A stretch of DNA of 64,000 nt, taken from positions 1,364,001 to 1,428,000 of the forward strand of contig NZ_WJFD01000001.1 of assembly GCF_009647655.1 (NCBI RefSeq), given 5' to 3'. Below, piece by piece: positions 61,695 through 64,000 of this stretch. Within the stretch, counting starts at the first letter, position 1, and the number at the start of each line of letters is the position of its first letter. A program made the position numbers and the translations under genes. This stretch comes from Chitinophaga sp. SYP-B3965 (lineage in GTDB: Bacteria; Bacteroidota; Bacteroidia; Chitinophagales; Chitinophagaceae). The notes beneath the pieces are model-generated. The model saw only the letters and a program-made list of their open reading frames with translations. It did no database searches and was not told the DNA's origin.

Positions 61695-61825
61695 AATGGC
61701 AAATATAGTATATCATACGCAAGGTATGTGCGCAGGGTGAGTAAAGAATTACCCGTTTTCCCGGTGGTTCGGATTTTGCAGCATTATAAGTGGAAACAGA
61801 TCTGTTCATCCTAAAATTTCTACTT

Positions 61826-62125
61826 ATGCAATCGCCTAAAAAAACAGCATCACAAGCTGAACCGAAAGATGAATTTATTGATTATGAAGACGTATCCGAA
61901 GAAAAACGGGAAGAGGCAGTTCAAGAGGCGGAAGACGAAGACCTCGAAGAGAACGATTTTGCCGGAGCAGTGCGGGATAGTATAGAAGATGCTCCCGGCC
62001 CCGAGGATGAAGAAGAAGATGAGGACGAAGATGATGATGAAGAAGATGAGGATTTCGAAGAGGACGAACTGGAAGATGAACTGGAGGACGAGGAAGAGGC
62101 AGAAGAAGACGAAGATGTAAGGTAA
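61826..62125 (+). CDS. Highly acidic, probably disordered protein, 99 aa
   Basis: After a short basic N-terminus (MQSPKKTASQ) more than half of the residues are Asp or Glu, with runs such as EDEEEDEDEDDDEEDEDFEED near the end (positions 70-90). There is no predicted fold; it is expected to be a disordered polyanion. The start at 61826 avoids a weak upstream ATG that adds a hydrophobic prefix. Similar short acidic proteins occur next to unrelated genes in Bacteroidota. A role as a histone-like mimic or metal buffer would be speculation. A strong bidirectional terminator follows. Confidence 0.72.
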   Translation: MQSPKKTASQAEPKDEFIDYEDVSEEKREEAVQEAEDEDLEENDFAGAVRDSIEDAPGPEDEEEDEDEDDDEEDEDFEEDELEDELEDEEEAEEDEDVR

Positions 62126-62167
62126 TTTCCCTCGCCCCGAAAGAGGCCCGCTCCAACATGAAAAACT

Positions 62168-62200
62168 AAAAAGGTTCCGTGTGATAACGGAACCTTTTTC
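62168..62200. terminator. Bidirectional terminator between the acidic protein and DUF2188 genes
   Basis: AAAAAGGTTCCGT pairs with ACGGAACCTTTTT around GTGATA. It stands 42 nt after the acidic protein stop and 20 nt beyond the stop of the convergent DUF2188 gene. Confidence 0.92.
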
Positions 62201-62219
62201 TTATGAAAAAAAATTATAA

Positions 62220-62444
62220 TTAACCTTCCGGCGGGTATGGATCATTACCATAGCTGTTTCGCTCTCTGATCCTTCCGTCTCTACGATGAATAATAACCTC
62301 CGAACGTTGTTTTTTAGCAACATCTTTGGCATATGAAATAGCTTCCGATTGGCGGGTAGTTATTACAGAAGCTGTTTTACGCCCTTCTGCCAGCACAGCC
62401 CAACCATTTCCCAAAGGGACTACATGTTGACTTTTCCTTGCCAT
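62220..62444 (-). CDS. DUF2188 family protein, 74 aa
   Basis: The sequence matches the DUF2188 pattern: QHVVPLGNGWAVLAEG at the start, then helix SEAISYAKDVAKKQRSEVI and the end IHRRDGRIRERNSYGNDP. Members are small basic proteins of unknown function that are common in plasmids and stress-related loci. It starts 18 nt downstream of the HEPN protein gene on the same strand, so they are probably co-transcribed. Confidence 0.92.
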   Translation of the reverse strand: MARKSQHVVPLGNGWAVLAEGRKTASVITTRQSEAISYAKDVAKKQRSEVIIHRRDGRIRERNSYGNDPYPPEG

Positions 62445-62462
62445 GACTCAATTTTTATAAAG

Positions 62463-62909
62463 TTACAAATTTTCAATGATGATCTTGCTGTTCCTGATAA
62501 ACTCGGCTGCTGTGGCTTTCCTGATTATTCTTGCTGAATATCGTTGATCTGGCCCCCAGCCACTTATACCAGCCCATTCACCGGGACACCTGGCCAAAAC
62601 AGCGACCTCTTTTCCCGAATATTTCAATAAGTCGGCTAAATTATGGTTTTTTATTTGCCGGAGTTTTGTAATGGTTGTTGAGAGCAAAGATGCCCCATCT
62701 GCAGTAGCTTTATACGCATTGAATTCAGTTTCGTTTTCCGGGAATCCGCGTTTGAATCTAAGCAGGCCGCAAATTTTCAATTTAAGCATTAACTCAATTG
62801 CATATCCCGCCAGGTACATTGCCGCACTATAACGTTTGTTCTGCAAAAGTATATTGGAATCTTTGAGTCGATTTTGAGCAATTTTTCTTAAATCCTCTTT
62901 TAACAGCAT
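62463..62909 (-). CDS. HEPN domain protein, 148 aa
   Basis: The helical core KEDLRKIAQNRLKDSNILLQNKRYSAAMYLAGYAIELMLK (in parts, residues 4-45) is a typical HEPN start, with a YSAAMYLAGYAIE second helix. The later KLRQIKNHNLADLLKYSGKE segment (about 86-105) contains an RxxxxH pattern (R-Q-I-K-N-H), which in HEPN ribonucleases is the catalytic motif, although in many nonenzymatic HEPN members the same His belongs to an HDL pattern. I start at the ATG at 62909 because a -7 box (TATATTTG on the minus strand, 63002-62995) lies upstream; an alternative ATG at 63020 would add a hydrophobic 37-residue prefix. It sits with DUF2188 rather than with a nucleotidyltransferase. Confidence 0.82.
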   Translation of the reverse strand: MLLKEDLRKIAQNRLKDSNILLQNKRYSAAMYLAGYAIELMLKLKICGLLRFKRGFPENETEFNAYKATADGASLLSTTITKLRQIKNHNLADLLKYSGKEVAVLARCPGEWAGISGWGPDQRYSARIIRKATAAEFIRNSKIIIENL

Positions 62910-63040
62910 AATCTTTTCACTCTTTAATATCTTAAGAGATGAAAATTTAGAAAATAGGTGAACGTAAATCCCGAGAAAATAAACAGTCCACCAACAAATA
63001 TATCGGCGGACTGCATTCATTCAGACAAATATAATTTGGA

Positions 63041-63757
63041 TCAGCTATTCGCGATCTTTTTCTTCTTTTTACCTTCTACATAATTTTTAAAATTCCTTAC
63101 ATCATTCTTCACCATACTGGCGAAAGCGGGATTCAGCAACCTGGCCAGCCCTGCTCCCACATAACCTGCCGGTGGCCTGTAACTGATAGTCACATGTAAT
63201 TCCGTTCCACCATCCGGCGCATCGCGGAAAATTATTTTACCGGCATTAGAAATATCTGCACCTTCAGTAGAACGCCATGCCAACACTTCATTTTCCTCGT
63301 CTTCCACAATTTCCGCATCCCATTCCAGCGCAAAACCACCCACCAGTTTCACTGTCCAGTGAGAATGCCTTTCGTCTATCACTTCCACATCATACAGATG
63401 CGCCATAAAAGCAGGTAAATGATCTAATTGCCGCCAGTAGGCATACACCTCATTACGCGGGCGGTTCACATTGAACTTTGTACGGATATTTACAGCTCTT
63501 GCATGGTGCGGCCGGAGATTGTCTTCTACCATGGCAGAAACGGGACAATTACCGGAAATACCCCTGTAAAGGAGGTATCCACCAGCCAGCATTCGGCCCA
63601 GGCTTTTTAAGGGAGATTTGGAAAAATTAGCGCAGGCGAGGTATAATAAAGAAGCCCCTGCCGCAGAAGAGATCATTCTTCCTGTTTTACTCACATTGAT
63701 CACTGTTGAACTATCGTAGAATGATTCCGGGCGGGGATGGTTAATGTCATGCTCCAT
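63041..63757 (-). CDS. SRPBCC (polyketide cyclase/dehydrase-like) protein with N-terminal DUF2892-type membrane segment, 238 aa
   Basis: Residues about 22-75 form two hydrophobic helices (GRMISSAAGASLLYLACANF and SLGRMLAGGYLLYRGISGNCPV) that resemble DUF2892. Residues about 90-225 are an SRPBCC beta-sandwich (NVNRPRNEVYAYWRQLDHLP, then WTVKLVGGFALEWDAEIVEDEENEVLAWRS in parts). The protein may bind a hydrophobic ligand at the membrane. No partner gene is evident. It ends with a Lys-rich tail. Function unknown. Confidence 0.87.
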   Translation of the reverse strand: MEHDINHPRPESFYDSSTVINVSKTGRMISSAAGASLLYLACANFSKSPLKSLGRMLAGGYLLYRGISGNCPVSAMVEDNLRPHHARAVNIRTKFNVNRPRNEVYAYWRQLDHLPAFMAHLYDVEVIDERHSHWTVKLVGGFALEWDAEIVEDEENEVLAWRSTEGADISNAGKIIFRDAPDGGTELHVTISYRPPAGYVGAGLARLLNPAFASMVKNDVRNFKNYVEGKKKKKIANS

Positions 63758-63868
63758 ATAATCGGTTTTGTGTTATTTTATACCAAAACCCTGCTGCTTT
63801 TCAATCAAATGATTTACAATGCTTTAGGTTTTTCACACACAACACAGCCTGTGTAGAAAAATACACAG

Positions 63869-64000
63869 CTATTTCAGGGAATGTAACGCTACACGATTCC
63901 CTTCGCTATCGATAAAAACAGCCATATAACCGATATCTTCTGTAATGAGCCGTTTAGGCAGGTGCAATTTACCGCCTGCAGCTTCCACCTTATCCAGTTC
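63869..64000 (-). CDS. C-terminal end of a VOC/glyoxalase-type protein (partial)
   Basis: The frame ends at the TAG at 63871-63869 and runs off the right edge of the window. The 43 visible residues, including KLHLPKRLITEDIGYMAVF and IDSEGNRVALHSLK, match the C-terminal strand pattern of vicinal-oxygen-chelate (glyoxalase/bleomycin-resistance-like) proteins, where the final Glu or His-containing strand carries a metal ligand. The N-terminal part and start lie outside the window. Confidence 0.8.
   Translation of the reverse strand, partial: ELDKVEAAGGKLHLPKRLITEDIGYMAVFIDSEGNRVALHSLK

Overview
The window looks like a chromosomal segment of a Bacteroidota bacterium, most likely Chitinophagaceae and close to Chitinophaga. 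The evidence is TonB-dependent receptors, LytTR two-component pairs, SusC-type carboxypeptidase-like plug extensions, DUF2911, DUF4221, DUF3276 (PUR-alpha-like) and DUF6607 families, no obvious Shine-Dalgarno use, and promoters of the Bacteroidota form TTTG-N18..21-TAnnTTTG. No rRNA, tRNA, CRISPR array, integrase or transposase was found. Most of the segment is ordinary core and envelope biology, with unusually repeat-rich intergenic gaps.

Layout. 0.1-2.7 kb: cassette of a small DGDG protein, a seven-helix membrane protein, a NarL-type histidine kinase and its response regulator. 2.7-10.3 kb: a DUF2911 protein, then on the minus strand a PIG-L deacetylase / two tiny membrane proteins / sodium:solute symporter operon, a serine hydrolase and a small DMT protein. 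10.4-12.8 kb: FtsX/MacB-type permease. 12.8-14.3 kb: pyrR-pyrB. 14.4-17.4 kb: beta-barrel protein, exported peroxiredoxin, sulfatase. 17.4-20.2 kb: pruA and prfB, the latter with a programmed +1 frameshift at an in-frame UAA. 20.3-22.7 kb: TspO-like membrane protein and pgi. 22.7-23.4 kb: five tandem bidirectional terminators. 23.4-25.0 kb: a helical-repeat-like protein of unknown function. 25.1-28.7 kb: a haem-uptake-like operon (TonB receptor, HmuY-like lipoprotein, DUF6607). 28.8-31.2 kb: thioredoxin, then a minus-strand trio of a Cys-rich exported protein, a DUF4221 lipoprotein and a CxxC lipoprotein. 31.4-35.8 kb: transglutaminase-like protein, erythromycin-esterase-like protein, LytTR pair, DUF3276 protein. 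35.9-39.5 kb: ABC exporter and ClC channel. 39.6-43.8 kb: Crp/Fnr regulator, purC, Rof-like antiterminator, MgtC-like protein, EamA exporter, CGNR regulator. 44.3-49.8 kb: UbiA-like prenyltransferase, HAD phosphatase, membrane-anchored patatin, membrane protein, ABC exporter. 49.8-54.6 kb: LytTR pair with a 2-TM protein, a small exported protein and a TonB receptor. 54.8-60.0 kb: a 1736-residue multidomain helicase. 60.0-64.0 kb: 45-bp repeats, exonuclease/GIY-YIG protein, acidic protein, DUF2188-HEPN pair, SRPBCC protein and the C-terminal end of a VOC protein.

The strongest candidates for something under-described are: the giant helicase at 54776-59986, which reads as a kinase-like C-lobe, DUF4011 region, intact SF1 helicase, an apparently inactivated Vsr/MTES-type nuclease fold and a WGR domain; the exported Cys-rich protein with its DUF4221 and CxxC lipoprotein partners; the terminator array at 22.8-23.3 kb with covarying stems; and the UAA-type prfB frameshift. 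Family names are by recognition of sequence patterns without database search.
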